A DNA stretch of 38,775 nucleotides from NCBI RefSeq assembly GCF_002262885.1, contig NZ_NKYF01000046.1, positions 1 through 38,775 on the forward strand, written 5' to 3'. The translations under genes and the position numbers were made by a program. The notes under the pieces are model-generated. The model worked only from the letters and a program-made list of their open reading frames with translations. It was not told the origin of the DNA and made no database searches. Below, one piece after another: positions 25,658 through 33,486 of this stretch. The DNA comes from Pseudonocardia sp. MH-G8. Its GTDB lineage: Bacteria; Actinomycetota; Actinomycetes; Mycobacteriales; Pseudonocardiaceae. Within the stretch, counting starts at the first letter, position 1. Each line of letters starts with the position of its first letter.

Positions 25658-26524
25658 TCAGCCTCGACCGATGAACGGCATGGTGGTGGCGGTCAGTGTC
25701 AGGAACGGCACGTTCGCCTCGGGTGGCAGCCGCGCCATGTAGCGCACTGCGTCGGCGACGTGGCGGGCGTCGAAGGTGGGTTCGGGCCGAACGGAACCGT
25801 CGGCCTGGCGGGCACCCTCGGCGATCTCGCTGGTCATCTCGGTGGCGGCGTTGCCGACGTCGATCTGGCCGCAGGCGATGCCGAAGGGCGTCGACGCGGT
25901 GCCCATCGTGTTGCAGTGCCCGGCGGAGCGGGACATGCAGGACTCCGCCTCGCGGAAGTCGACCTCGCTCATCCGTCCGGCGCGGACTTCCTCGGCCATC
26001 GTGAACACATCGGTGCCCGAGCCCAGCGCCCGTCCCCGGAAACGGCCGGTCAGCATCGGCCCGCCCGACACGACGATCGTCGGGAGGTCACAGCTCGCGG
26101 CGCCCATGAGCAGCGCCGGGGTGGTCTTGTCGCATCCGCACAGCAGCACCACGCCGTCGATCGGGTTCGCGCGGATCGACTCCTCGACGTCCATGCTGAC
26201 GAGGTTGCGGAACAGCATGGACGTGGGCCGCAGGATCGTCTCGCCGAGCGACATGACCGGGAACTCGACGGGCAGGCCGCCTGCCTCCCGCACACCACGC
26301 TTGACGTGTTCGGCCAGCTCGCGGAAGTGGGCGTTGCACGGGGCGAGCTCGGAGTAGGTGTTGCAGATCCCGATCACGGCGCGGCAGTCGAAGTCGCGGT
26401 CGGCGAGGCCCTGGGTCTTCATCCAGGACCGGGCGGCGAATCCGCCGAGGTCGAGACCGCCGAACCGGTTCTGCGACCGCAGCCTCGCTGCTCTGTGGTG
26501 TGTCGAGCTGTCGATATCGCTCAC
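25658..26524 (-). pseudogene. chimera: N-terminal half of an IlvD/Edd dehydratase joined in frame to an SDR C-terminus
   Basis: A single open frame of 288 residues starting at GTG 26524. Residues 1 to about 213 are the N-terminal part of an IlvD/Edd-type dehydratase (arabonate/xylonate or dihydroxyacid class). They carry the Fe-S cysteines Cys54 ('IGICNTYSE'), Cys131 ('LCGCDKTTP') and Cys204 ('SAGHCNTMGTAST'). At about residue 214 it turns into the end of a different protein: 'ACGQIDVGNAATEM', 'RPEPTFDARHVADAVRYMA' and 'MPFIGRG' are typical of the last 70 residues of an SDR. IlvD/Edd enzymes need about 570 residues; the C-terminal domain is missing, so dehydration is unlikely. An internal deletion spanning two adjacent genes explains it. 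Frame and coupling to its neighbours are kept. Confidence 0.75.
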
Positions 26525-27393
26525 GCGGCCAACCCCAGGATGGCCCGCGCCTGGGAGTGAGTCGCGGGCTCGCCGCCGTGCTCGCGCACGATCCGCACGA
26601 TCCGCTGCACCTGCTCGAGGTTGGTGGACGGGCGGCCCTCGGCGTCGAAGGGGCTGTCCTCCAGCCCGACGCGGACGTGCCCGCCGAGTTCGAGGGCGTG
26701 CCGTAGGCCGGGGAGCGGGTCGGGCCCGCACACCGTTGCGGAGAACACCGACCGCGGCGGGAGCAGCTCGACCAGCTGCCGCAGCACCGTCGGGGTGTAG
26801 GGCAGGGCGTTCTGGAACGTCCCGTGCTGGTTCAGGACGAGGTTGACGACGTGCGGGGCATCGTCGAACTCGCTCAACTCCGCCATGTCCACAACGAGGT
26901 GCGCGGGGTTGAAGACCTCCCATTCGGGCTTGGCGCCGGCCGCTCGGAACGCCGCCGCCAGCTCGCGGGCGAAGGACGGTGGGGTGTCCATCAGCACCTC
27001 GCCGAACGGTCCCGAGACGTAGGCCGTGATGGTGTCGAGCGTGTACGTGTCGGCGCCGGCGTCGGCCCCCGCGAGTCGCTGGGTGCGGTCGACGACCGTC
27101 CCGTCCACGGTGCGGCGCACCATGTCGCCGGTGACGCCACCACCGGTGGAGTTGTTGACCACCACGTCGCAGCGGGCCCGGACCAGCGCGTTGATCTCGC
27201 GGTAGATCCGGGGATCGCAGGTGGCGCCGCCGTCGGGGCGCCGGGCGTGCAGGGCGGCCATGCTCGCGCCGGCGTCGGCGCAGCGGGCGACATCCTCGGC
27301 GATCTGCTGCGGCGTGGTCGGCAGGTGCGGGTGCTGCGCCGCTGTCAGCATCCCGCCGGTCGGCGCGACGGTGATGATCACAGGACGGCTCAT
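26521..27393 (-). CDS. BKACE family (DUF849) beta-keto acid cleavage enzyme, copy 1
   Basis: A 290-residue protein from ATG 27393, overlapping both neighbours by four bases. The TIM-barrel marks are 'ITVAPTGG', 'AGASMAALHARRPDGG' (the His of the metal site at 49), and 'VNNSTGGG' near residue 79. Later, 'VCGPDPLPGLRHALELGGHV' with 'RVGLEDSPF' form the active-site loop and last strand with its Glu. BKACE enzymes use a divalent metal to split a beta-keto acid with acetyl-CoA, giving acetoacetate and a new CoA ester. The founding member is the 3-keto-5-aminohexanoate cleavage enzyme. The substrate here is unknown. A second, divergent copy lies in the same operon. Confidence 0.88.
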   Translation of the reverse strand: MSRPVIITVAPTGGMLTAAQHPHLPTTPQQIAEDVARCADAGASMAALHARRPDGGATCDPRIYREINALVRARCDVVVNNSTGGGVTGDMVRRTVDGTVVDRTQRLAGADAGADTYTLDTITAYVSGPFGEVLMDTPPSFARELAAAFRAAGAKPEWEVFNPAHLVVDMAELSEFDDAPHVVNLVLNQHGTFQNALPYTPTVLRQLVELLPPRSVFSATVCGPDPLPGLRHALELGGHVRVGLEDSPFDAEGRPSTNLEQVQRIVRIVREHGGEPATHSQARAILGLAA

Positions 27394-28016
27394 GCGGCCG
27401 CTCCGGCCTCGAAGAAGAGCGCGACCGTCACCGCGCCGGGGTCCACGACGCCGACGGCGCGCTGCCCGACGTAGCTCGCGCGGCCGCGGCGGGCCAGCAG
27501 CTCGCGGGTGGATTCGGCGCCGGCACGGGCGGCGGAGCCTGCCAAGGCCAGCGCGGCGGCCGGATCCACGCCGTCGGCCGCGGCCTGCTCCAGCGCCGCT
27601 GCGGCCGGAGCCATCGCGTCGACCATGGTTTTGTGGCCCACCTCGGCATGGCCGAGGCGCTGCACCGTGGCGACGGCGCGGCAGGCGCCCACGGCGAGCT
27701 GCGCGGTGGACAGCTCCTCGCCTACTGCGCGGGCGAGCTCCCGGAACCACATGCCGAACAGCGGTCCGCTGGTGCCGCCGGTGCCGAGGAAGCCCTGCGA
27801 GACGGCGGTGAGCACGCCCGCGGGATCGGTGGCGCCGGACTCCTCGAGCGCCACCGCGACACGGCGCAGCGCAGCGCGCAGGTTGTCGCCGTAGTCGCCG
27901 TCGCCTGCGAGCCGGTCGGCCTCGGTCAGCACGTGGTGGTGCTCGGCGACGGCGGCGGCGAACGCCGTGACCCACGCGCGGACGTCGGTCCCGGTCAGGA
28001 CGGTCGGTGTCGTCAT
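27390..28016 (-). CDS. dhaL: dihydroxyacetone kinase-type subunit DhaL
   Basis: A 208-residue DhaL domain protein from ATG 28016, eight bases after DhaK stops. The ATP-Mg binding aspartates match the DhaL spacing (Asp34, Asp39 and Asp41 in 'DRLAGDGDYGDNL'). 'GTGGTSGPLFGMWFRELA' (79-96) and 'GHKTMVDAMAPAA' (127-139) are conserved family blocks. DhaL supplies the phosphate donor site and works with DhaK. No DhaM or PTS protein is present, so ATP is the likely donor. In this setting the substrate may be a ketose or ketotriose/ketotetrose derivative rather than dihydroxyacetone itself. Confidence 0.9.
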   Translation of the reverse strand: MTTPTVLTGTDVRAWVTAFAAAVAEHHHVLTEADRLAGDGDYGDNLRAALRRVAVALEESGATDPAGVLTAVSQGFLGTGGTSGPLFGMWFRELARAVGEELSTAQLAVGACRAVATVQRLGHAEVGHKTMVDAMAPAAAALEQAAADGVDPAAALALAGSAARAGAESTRELLARRGRASYVGQRAVGVVDPGAVTVALFFEAGAAA

Positions 28017-28024
28017 GTCTCCGC

Positions 28025-29014
28025 TCACCAGGTCAGGGCCGGGGTGCGCACGGGCGCGTCCCAGAGGTCGAGGAGCTCGTCGGTGGCGCGCAGCAGCGTG
28101 ATCGAGCAGCCGCGCATGTCCAGCGCCGTCACGTACGGCCCGACGAGTTGCCGGACGACGTCGACGCCACGGCCGGTCAGGAGCTCCACGAGCTCGCGGT
28201 GCACCACCGACAGCTCCAGGGCGTGGGTGGCGCCGAGGCCGTTGACCAACGCGATCACCGCGTCGCCTCGGCGGAGGCCGATGGCGTCGGCGACCGGCTC
28301 CGCCAGCTGGGCGACGAGCTCCCGGGCGCTTCCGCCGGACCGGACGTCGATGCCCCGCTCGCCGTGGATCCCCACGCCGAACTCGATCTCGCCGGGGGCC
28401 AGCGCGAACGCGGGCCTGTCGCGTCCTGGCGGGGTGCACGCGCTCAGTGCGAGTGCCAGCGTGCGGGCGCCCGCCGCGACCCGGCCGGCCACCTCGGCGA
28501 CCGTGTCCAGATCGGCCCCGCGTTCGGCCGCCGCGCCGGCGATCTTCTCCACCGCCACGACCGCGGCGGTTCCGCGGCGCCCGGGGCCCTCGTCACTGTC
28601 GGTGGCCAGGTCGTCGGCCACCAGCACGGTACGCACGTCGATGCCGTCGTCGGCGGCCAGCTCGGCCGCGATCGAGAAGTTGAGGACGTCACCCGTGTAG
28701 TTCTTCACCACCAGGAGCACGCCGCGGCCCCGGTCGACGGCACGGATGGCCTCGCGGATCTGCAGCGCCGTCGGGCTGGCGAACACCGCACCTGGCACGG
28801 CGGCGTCGAGCATCCCGGTGCCGACGAACCCGGTGTGCAGCGGCTCGTGCCCCGAGCCGCCGCCGGCCACCAGCGCGACCTTCGGCGCGCCCGGATCGGC
28901 CCGCACGACGCAGGCCGGGGCGCCGTGCAGCCGCAGCAGCCCGGGATGGGCAAGCACCAGCCCGGTCAGCGCCTCGGGCACGAGCAAGTCGGGATCATTG
29001 AGCAGGGCGGTCAT
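28025..29014 (-). CDS. dhaK: dihydroxyacetone kinase-type subunit DhaK
   Basis: A 329-residue protein from ATG 29014. The N-terminal domain has 'VALVAGGGSGHEPLHTGFVG' (46-65) and 'VVKNYTGDVLNF' (102-113). The active-site His217 that binds the ketone as a hemiaminal is in 'FGVGIHGERG'. 'ALVNGLGATHALEL' follows at about 255-268. Length is that of a stand-alone DhaK. It acts with DhaL encoded next to it. DhaK-DhaL relatives also phosphorylate erythrulose or other small ketoses. The start overlaps the stop of the unknown paralog 2 (ATGA), tying the unknown pair to the kinase. Confidence 0.92.
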   Translation of the reverse strand: MTALLNDPDLLVPEALTGLVLAHPGLLRLHGAPACVVRADPGAPKVALVAGGGSGHEPLHTGFVGTGMLDAAVPGAVFASPTALQIREAIRAVDRGRGVLLVVKNYTGDVLNFSIAAELAADDGIDVRTVLVADDLATDSDEGPGRRGTAAVVAVEKIAGAAAERGADLDTVAEVAGRVAAGARTLALALSACTPPGRDRPAFALAPGEIEFGVGIHGERGIDVRSGGSARELVAQLAEPVADAIGLRRGDAVIALVNGLGATHALELSVVHRELVELLTGRGVDVVRQLVGPYVTALDMRGCSITLLRATDELLDLWDAPVRTPALTW

Positions 29015-29412
29015 GCCGTTGCCTCCAGCAGTCGGGTGATCGCGTCCGCCACGGTGGCGCCGACGGAGAGCCCGGCCCGGACGCCGGCCTCGTTGACATG
29101 GGTCAGCACGCCGTTCTCCCAGGTGTCGGCGCCGTCGCTGATCCGAGCGGAGTGGTGGCCGACGGCGGCGGCGGGCACCCCGGCCGTGTCCAGGGTCTCC
29201 AGGCCCGCGATCCCCGCGCCGTCCTTGCCGACGCCGGCGTCGTTGAAGACGGCGCAGGCGCATCCGGACGCGACCGCGATCCGGCCCGACTCCACACCGC
29301 CGTTGGACGCCGCCACCAGGATGTGGCCGCGGTCGTCGTGCTGTACCTGGGACATGCTGTCGAGCAGGACGACCCGGCGGCCGCGGTGCTCGAGCGCGAC
29401 GGTCCTCAGCAT
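29011..29412 (-). CDS. small uncharacterised protein, paralog 2 of a tandem pair next to DhaK
   Basis: A 133-residue soluble protein from ATG 29412, which lies inside the end of paralog 1 (7-base overlap). I do not recognise a named function. It is clearly homologous to paralog 1: 'FNDAGVGKDGAGIAGLETLD' (56-75) and 'VGHHSARISDGADTWENGV' (84-102) align with matching blocks there. At the conserved glycine loop it has 'AASNGGVESG', with Asn37 where paralog 1 has His45. If that His is catalytic, this subunit would be a non-catalytic partner in a heteromer. It is coupled to DhaK by an ATGA overlap. Related proteins that I recall from other genomes are annotated only as hypothetical. Confidence 0.75.
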   Translation of the reverse strand: MLRTVALEHRGRRVVLLDSMSQVQHDDRGHILVAASNGGVESGRIAVASGCACAVFNDAGVGKDGAGIAGLETLDTAGVPAAAVGHHSARISDGADTWENGVLTHVNEAGVRAGLSVGATVADAITRLLEATA

Positions 29413-29852
29413 GCCGTCGCGCCCCCTTGCGACCAGCGGCCTGCGAGCTCGGTGAAAGCCACCTGCAGGGGCCGGCCAGGGCGGATCCCGGCGGCGAGCG
29501 CGGTGACGTTGGCGTAGGTGATGACCCCGCACAGCCAGGTGTCGGTGCCGTCGCCGATGCGGGCGGTGTCGTGCCCGACCGCAACCCCGACGATGCCGTC
29601 CTCGTCGAGCGCGGCCAGACCCGCGGTCCCGGCGGCGTCCTTGCCGATCCCGGCGTCGTTGCAGGCTACGGCGGCCACCCGATGGCGGCGGGCGTACTCC
29701 CCGGCGCTGGTGCCGCCGTGGGACCCGGTCACGATCAGGTTCCCGGCCATGTCCGGCGTGGTGAAGGCGATGGAACTCATCACCAGGATCCGCAGCCCAC
29801 CCTCGTCCAGGACGGTGCGGACCGGCCCGCTGTGGTCGTTGACCAGCAGCAT
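29406..29852 (-). CDS. small uncharacterised protein, paralog 1 of a tandem pair next to DhaK
   Basis: A 148-residue soluble protein from ATG 29852, starting 22 bases after BKACE copy 2 ends. No named family is recognised. Conserved features shared with paralog 2: 'NLIVTGSHGGTSAGEYA' (38-54), 'CNDAGIGKDAAGTAGLAALD' (64-83) and 'VGHDTARIGDGTDTW' (92-106). The many glycines with His, Lys and Asp look like a small-molecule or phosphate binding site, and the absence of membrane segments suggests a cytosolic enzyme. Its position between a beta-keto acid cleavage enzyme and a ketose kinase suggests it acts on the same intermediates. This is inference. Confidence 0.75.
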   Translation of the reverse strand: MLLVNDHSGPVRTVLDEGGLRILVMSSIAFTTPDMAGNLIVTGSHGGTSAGEYARRHRVAAVACNDAGIGKDAAGTAGLAALDEDGIVGVAVGHDTARIGDGTDTWLCGVITYANVTALAAGIRPGRPLQVAFTELAGRWSQGGATAC

Positions 29853-29874
29853 CGGTTGTGCTCCTCTCATCGGT

Positions 29875-30768
29875 TCATCCGGCCGGGACGGTGGGGCGCA
29901 CGCCGAGGATCCGGCGCGCGGCATCGGGCGAGGCGATCTCGCGGCCCGCTTTCCGTGCCATGTCGACCACGTGGCCGACCAGCTCGGCGTTGGTGGGCAG
30001 GCCCCGCTCGACGTGCGGGTGGTCGCCGACGCCGATCGCGATGTGTCCGCCGCGGCGGACCACCTCGTCGGCGACGTCGAGCACGTCGGCGCGGTGCGCC
30101 GAGACGACCCAGGCGAGGTCGTGCTCACGGGGCAGGAACGCCAGGTGCGCGTCGAGACCCGCCGCGGTCGCCGGATGCGCGGCGACGAACTCGGGCCCGC
30201 CGAGGACGAACTGCAGCACCGCACGCCCAAGAACCTCGCCCGCGTCGAGGTGCGCGGTGATCGTCCTGGTCCAGCTGACGTTGAACGACGCCATCCACGG
30301 GACGAGCCCGTGCTCGCGGGCGCACGCGAACAGCCGCCGGTGGGTGTCGGTGTCGTTGACGAACACCCGGTCGGTGGTGACGAACCGGGACGCCGAGGGA
30401 TCCCAGAGGTCCATGATCGCGCCGCCCATGTCCATCCCGAGGAAGTCGGGCCGCGCAGCCGGATCAGCGGCCGTGTCGACGACGGGCGCGAGCCTGCGGT
30501 CGATGTCGAAACCCGGCCCGTTGGCCAGCGACGGGGCCAGCAGCACGGCGCACCGCTGCCGGATCAGCCGCGACGTCTCGGCGTACCGCTGCGCGGTGTG
30601 GTCGGGTGCGCCGTCGGCGGTTCGCGCGTGGAAGTGCACAACCGACGCCCCGGCCGCCGCACAGGCCGCGACGTCCTCGGCAATCTCCTCCGGTGTCCAC
30701 GGCACGTGCGGGTTCGGCTCGCGCATCGTGTTCTCGTTGGGGTTGACCACGATGACCAGCTCGTTCAT
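29875..30768 (-). CDS. BKACE family (DUF849) beta-keto acid cleavage enzyme, copy 2
   Basis: A 297-residue protein from ATG 30768 with a strong GGAGGAGGG ribosome binding site inside the end of the preceding SDR gene. Family marks: 'VIVVNPNENTM' in place of the usual API/APTG start, 'AGASVVHFHARTADG' (metal His near 45-47), 'LGGPEF' after residue 188, and 'GGHIAIGVGDHPHVERGLPT' near the C-terminus. The start motif and the last loop (GDHPH rather than LEDSP) differ clearly from copy 1, so the two copies should act on different acids or in sequence. The family's usual reaction needs acetyl-CoA and a divalent metal. Confidence 0.85.
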   Translation of the reverse strand: MNELVIVVNPNENTMREPNPHVPWTPEEIAEDVAACAAAGASVVHFHARTADGAPDHTAQRYAETSRLIRQRCAVLLAPSLANGPGFDIDRRLAPVVDTAADPAARPDFLGMDMGGAIMDLWDPSASRFVTTDRVFVNDTDTHRRLFACAREHGLVPWMASFNVSWTRTITAHLDAGEVLGRAVLQFVLGGPEFVAAHPATAAGLDAHLAFLPREHDLAWVVSAHRADVLDVADEVVRRGGHIAIGVGDHPHVERGLPTNAELVGHVVDMARKAGREIASPDAARRILGVRPTVPAG

Positions 30769-31520
30769 CTGCCCTCCTCCGGCATCCGCCAGCCGGGGCC
30801 GGCCATCTGGCCGCCGTCGACGCCCCAGGTCTGGCCGGTCACGAACGCCGACTCGGGGCCGGCGAGGAACGCGATCACCGCTGCCGTCTCGGACGGCTGC
30901 GCGTACCGGGCGAGTGGGATCGCGTCGATCACCACGCGCCGTACGTGCGGGGGCTGCGCCGCGGCGATCGCGGGGGTCTCGGTCGCGCCGGGCGCGACGC
31001 GGTTGACGCGGATCCCGGCCGGTCCGAGTTCCACCGCGAGCACCCGCGTCAGCGCCAGAACTGCGCCCTTGGACGCGGCGTAGGCGGCCCTGTGCGCACC
31101 GCCGCGCAGCCCGGACACCGAGGAGATCGTGACCAGCGAGCCGCCGTGGCCGCGGTCCAGCATCCGCCGGGCGGCGGCCCGGCAGGCCAGGAACGTGCCC
31201 ACGAGGTTGACCTCGATCGTCATCCTGAGGTCGGCGACGTCGACGTCGAGCGCGGGTGCGTTTCGGGCGAGCCCCGCGCAGGTGACGACGGCGCCGAGTC
31301 CGGTACCGAGCTGGTCCGCCCGGGCCACGACGTCCTCGACCTGCCGCTCGTCGGTCACGTCGACCTCGGCGGCGACGATCCGGTCGTCGACGGGGAGGCC
31401 GGCCAGCGCGACGGGGTCCCGGTCGGCGGCCACGACGGTCCAGCCGTCGTCGAGCAGCCGCCGGACCGTCGCCAGCCCGATTCCCGAGGCCCCACCGGTG
31501 ACGAGCGCCGTGCGCGTCAT
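30765..31520 (-). CDS. short-chain dehydrogenase/reductase (minus-strand operon)
   Basis: A 251-residue classical SDR from ATG 31520. Motifs: 'TGGASGIG' (8-15), a 'TCAG' variant of NNAG (80-83), Ser133/134, and Tyr147-x3-Lys151 ('YAASK'). The C-terminus 'GQTWGVDGGQMAG' closes the fold. It overlaps both neighbours by four bases. Oxidation of a beta-hydroxy acid to the beta-keto acid needed by the following BKACE gene is a natural inference. The Asp-Arg after the second strand ('VVAADRDP') suggests NAD preference. Confidence 0.88.
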   Translation of the reverse strand: MTRTALVTGGASGIGLATVRRLLDDGWTVVAADRDPVALAGLPVDDRIVAAEVDVTDERQVEDVVARADQLGTGLGAVVTCAGLARNAPALDVDVADLRMTIEVNLVGTFLACRAAARRMLDRGHGGSLVTISSVSGLRGGAHRAAYAASKGAVLALTRVLAVELGPAGIRVNRVAPGATETPAIAAAQPPHVRRVVIDAIPLARYAQPSETAAVIAFLAGPESAFVTGQTWGVDGGQMAGPGWRMPEEGR

Positions 31521-32077
31521 GCGGGAACCCCGAACAAGGGGCGCATGTCACGCACCGGATCGGTGCCGTCCCAGCCCTGTGCCGCGGCGGCGACGGCTCG
31601 GAACAGGCGGCCCTTCGCGCCGCAGGTCTCCGACAGTTCGATCATCGTGCCCGGGTGGTGCTCCTCGGCGAAGTAGACGAACCTCTCGTCCGGGGAGCCG
31701 CTGCCCGAGCACCCCTCCTGAAGCACGGTGAGACCGCGCCTGCCGGCCTCCTGCATCGCCCCGTCGAAGTCGTCGGTCCAGAAGGCGACGTGTTGCAGAC
31801 CTTCCCGTCCGGTGCGCAGGAAGTCCCGAAAGGCGGTCGGTCGCTCGTCGAGCGGCTGGATGAGCTCGATCTGGATACCGCCGCTCTGGGCGAGGGCGAC
31901 GCTGACCGACGCGTCGCTTGTCTCGCCGCGGTAGCGGAGGCCGTTGACGGGCTGTCGCGCGATGCGGAAGAACGGGCCGACCCCCATGACCTGCGTCCAG
32001 TGGTGCAGCGCCGCGTGGATGTCGCGGACGACGTAGCCGTTCTGCCGGACGGGCCCGAACGCGTGCCGCCCGGTCAT
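31517..32077 (-). CDS. VOC-superfamily (glyoxalase-fold) protein
   Basis: A 186-residue VOC-fold protein from ATG 32077. The opening 'FGPVRQNGYVVRDIHAALHH' with 'GVGPFF' is typical of the methylmalonyl-CoA epimerase/glyoxalase branch. A metal His is likely at 96 ('LQHVAFW') and Glu at 147 ('MIELSE'). The first metal His usually found just before the first 'VxDxxxA' strand is replaced ('RQNGYVV'), so metal binding may be altered. It may act as an isomerase, epimerase or C-C lyase on the imported acid. It is the second gene of the operon, directly after the transporter. Confidence 0.78.
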   Translation of the reverse strand: MTGRHAFGPVRQNGYVVRDIHAALHHWTQVMGVGPFFRIARQPVNGLRYRGETSDASVSVALAQSGGIQIELIQPLDERPTAFRDFLRTGREGLQHVAFWTDDFDGAMQEAGRRGLTVLQEGCSGSGSPDERFVYFAEEHHPGTMIELSETCGAKGRLFRAVAAAAQGWDGTDPVRDMRPLFGVPA

Positions 32078-33468
32078 GCGCTGGCTGCCGAACGTGCGGT
32101 CAGCCGCTTGAGGCCGAGGATGAGCACCGCCGCCAGCGCCATCGCGGCACCGAACGCTCCGATCGCGAGGGCGAACCCACCCGTCGCGTCTTTGATCAGG
32201 CCGGCGACCTGCGGGCCGAAGTAGCCACCGAGGTTGCCCATCCCGTTGATCACGCCGAACCCGGCTGCGAGGGCTGCACCGGTCAGGAAGCTCGCCGGGA
32301 TCGTCACGAAGACCCCCATGGCGGTGTAGAGGCCGATTCCGGCGATGCAGAAACCGGTGACTGCGATGATCGGGTTGCTCAGCGAGACCGCGGCGATCCC
32401 GAAGCCGAGTGCGGCGACGGCCGCGGCGGTGCAGAAGTGCCAGCCCCGCTCGCGGGTGCGGTCGGAGTGCCGCATCCACCAGAGCATCGGGCCGATGGCC
32501 AGCAGCGGCGGGAGCGCCGACACCCAACCGACCTGCGTGTTCGTCATGCCGAAGCTCTTGAGCATCTGCGCGATCCACAACTGGTAGCCGTTGAGGCTGA
32601 ACGTCACGCAGAGGAACACCGCCACCAGCAGCAGCACCCGCGGCTCGACGAGTCCTCGGCGGAACGAGTGGGATCCGTTCCCGGCGGTCTGCCGTGCCTC
32701 GGCGTCGAGGGTCCGCGCCAGCCAGTCCCGCTCGCGCACGGTGAGGAACGTGGCCTGCGCGGGGGTGTCGCGCAGACGGCGATAGCAGGCGAACGCCAGC
32801 AGCACCGCGGGAACCCCCGTGATGATGAAGATCCACCGCCAGCCCGAGAGCCCGAGGAACCCGTCCAGGTCGAGCAGGTGGGTCATCAGCGGGGTGCCCA
32901 GGCCCGAGATGCAGATGAACGTGACGACCCACGACATCGCAGCGCCGCGGCGGGCGTTCGGGAACCACCGGGAGACGAACCAGAGCATCCCGGGCGAGAA
33001 CCCCGCCTCGGCCACCCCGAGCAGGAACCGCATGATCGCGAGGCTCGTCTCGCCCTGCACGAACGCCGTCGCGATGGTCACCAGGCCCCAGGTGATCATG
33101 ATGCGGGAGATCCATCGGCGGGCCCCGACCCGGGAGATCACCCAGTTGCTCGGCGGCTCGCAGATCGTATAGCTCCAGAAGTACACACCGGCCGCGAAGC
33201 CGTATGCCGTGGCGGAGATGCCCAGCTCGTCGTTCATGGTCAGGGCAGCGACACCGATGTTGAGCCGGTCCAGGTAAAGCACGATGTAGCAGAGCCCGAT
33301 CAAGGGCAGGAAGTGTCGCGCGACCTTGCGGAGGACTGCCTGTCCGTCGACCGCCGTCGTGGACGGGATCGGATCATCGTCGATCCGTTCGTGTCCGAGC
33401 ACGGTATCCACCTCGATACATGCCGCAGGAGTGTTGGGGGTGCGCGCGTCGGAATGATGGGCCGGCAT
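32074..33468 (-). CDS. MFS transporter, anion:cation symporter (ACS) type
   Basis: A 464-residue, 12-helix transporter if translation starts at ATG 33468. A later GTG start (33400-33420 area) is possible because the first ~45 residues are not family-like and overlap direct repeats. Family marks: 'LPLIGLCYIVLYLDRLNIGV' in helix 1, 'FLLGVAEAGFSPGMLWFVSR' in helices 4-5 and 'ARRGAAMS'. The ACS family imports tartrate, phthalate, hydroxyphenylacetate, glucarate and other organic anions. As first gene of the long minus operon it probably supplies the substrate for the BKACE/DhaKL pathway. Confidence 0.88.
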   Translation of the reverse strand: MPAHHSDARTPNTPAACIEVDTVLGHERIDDDPIPSTTAVDGQAVLRKVARHFLPLIGLCYIVLYLDRLNIGVAALTMNDELGISATAYGFAAGVYFWSYTICEPPSNWVISRVGARRWISRIMITWGLVTIATAFVQGETSLAIMRFLLGVAEAGFSPGMLWFVSRWFPNARRGAAMSWVVTFICISGLGTPLMTHLLDLDGFLGLSGWRWIFIITGVPAVLLAFACYRRLRDTPAQATFLTVRERDWLARTLDAEARQTAGNGSHSFRRGLVEPRVLLLVAVFLCVTFSLNGYQLWIAQMLKSFGMTNTQVGWVSALPPLLAIGPMLWWMRHSDRTRERGWHFCTAAAVAALGFGIAAVSLSNPIIAVTGFCIAGIGLYTAMGVFVTIPASFLTGAALAAGFGVINGMGNLGGYFGPQVAGLIKDATGGFALAIGAFGAAMALAAVLILGLKRLTARSAASA

Positions 33469-33486
33469 CGTGTCGAGCTCAATGCA
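33399..33486. promoter_or_regulatory. two related 22-bp repeats around the transporter start (possible operators)
   Basis: Segments 33399-33420 and 33465-33486 share 15 of 22 positions and are 66 bases apart. If translated they give CIELDT and CIEVDT, a repeat with no place in an MFS protein. The first contains an inverted repeat GTATC-N6-GATAC (33404-33408 / 33415-33419). They look like operator copies for a dimeric regulator rather than protein code, which would place the true start nearer 33400. Confidence 0.4.

Noticed and set aside
24794..26560. A 588-codon plus-strand open frame opposite the MBL and chimera genes
   Set aside because: Low-complexity Gly/Arg/Val sequence antisense to genes with intact motifs; a GC-bias shadow.
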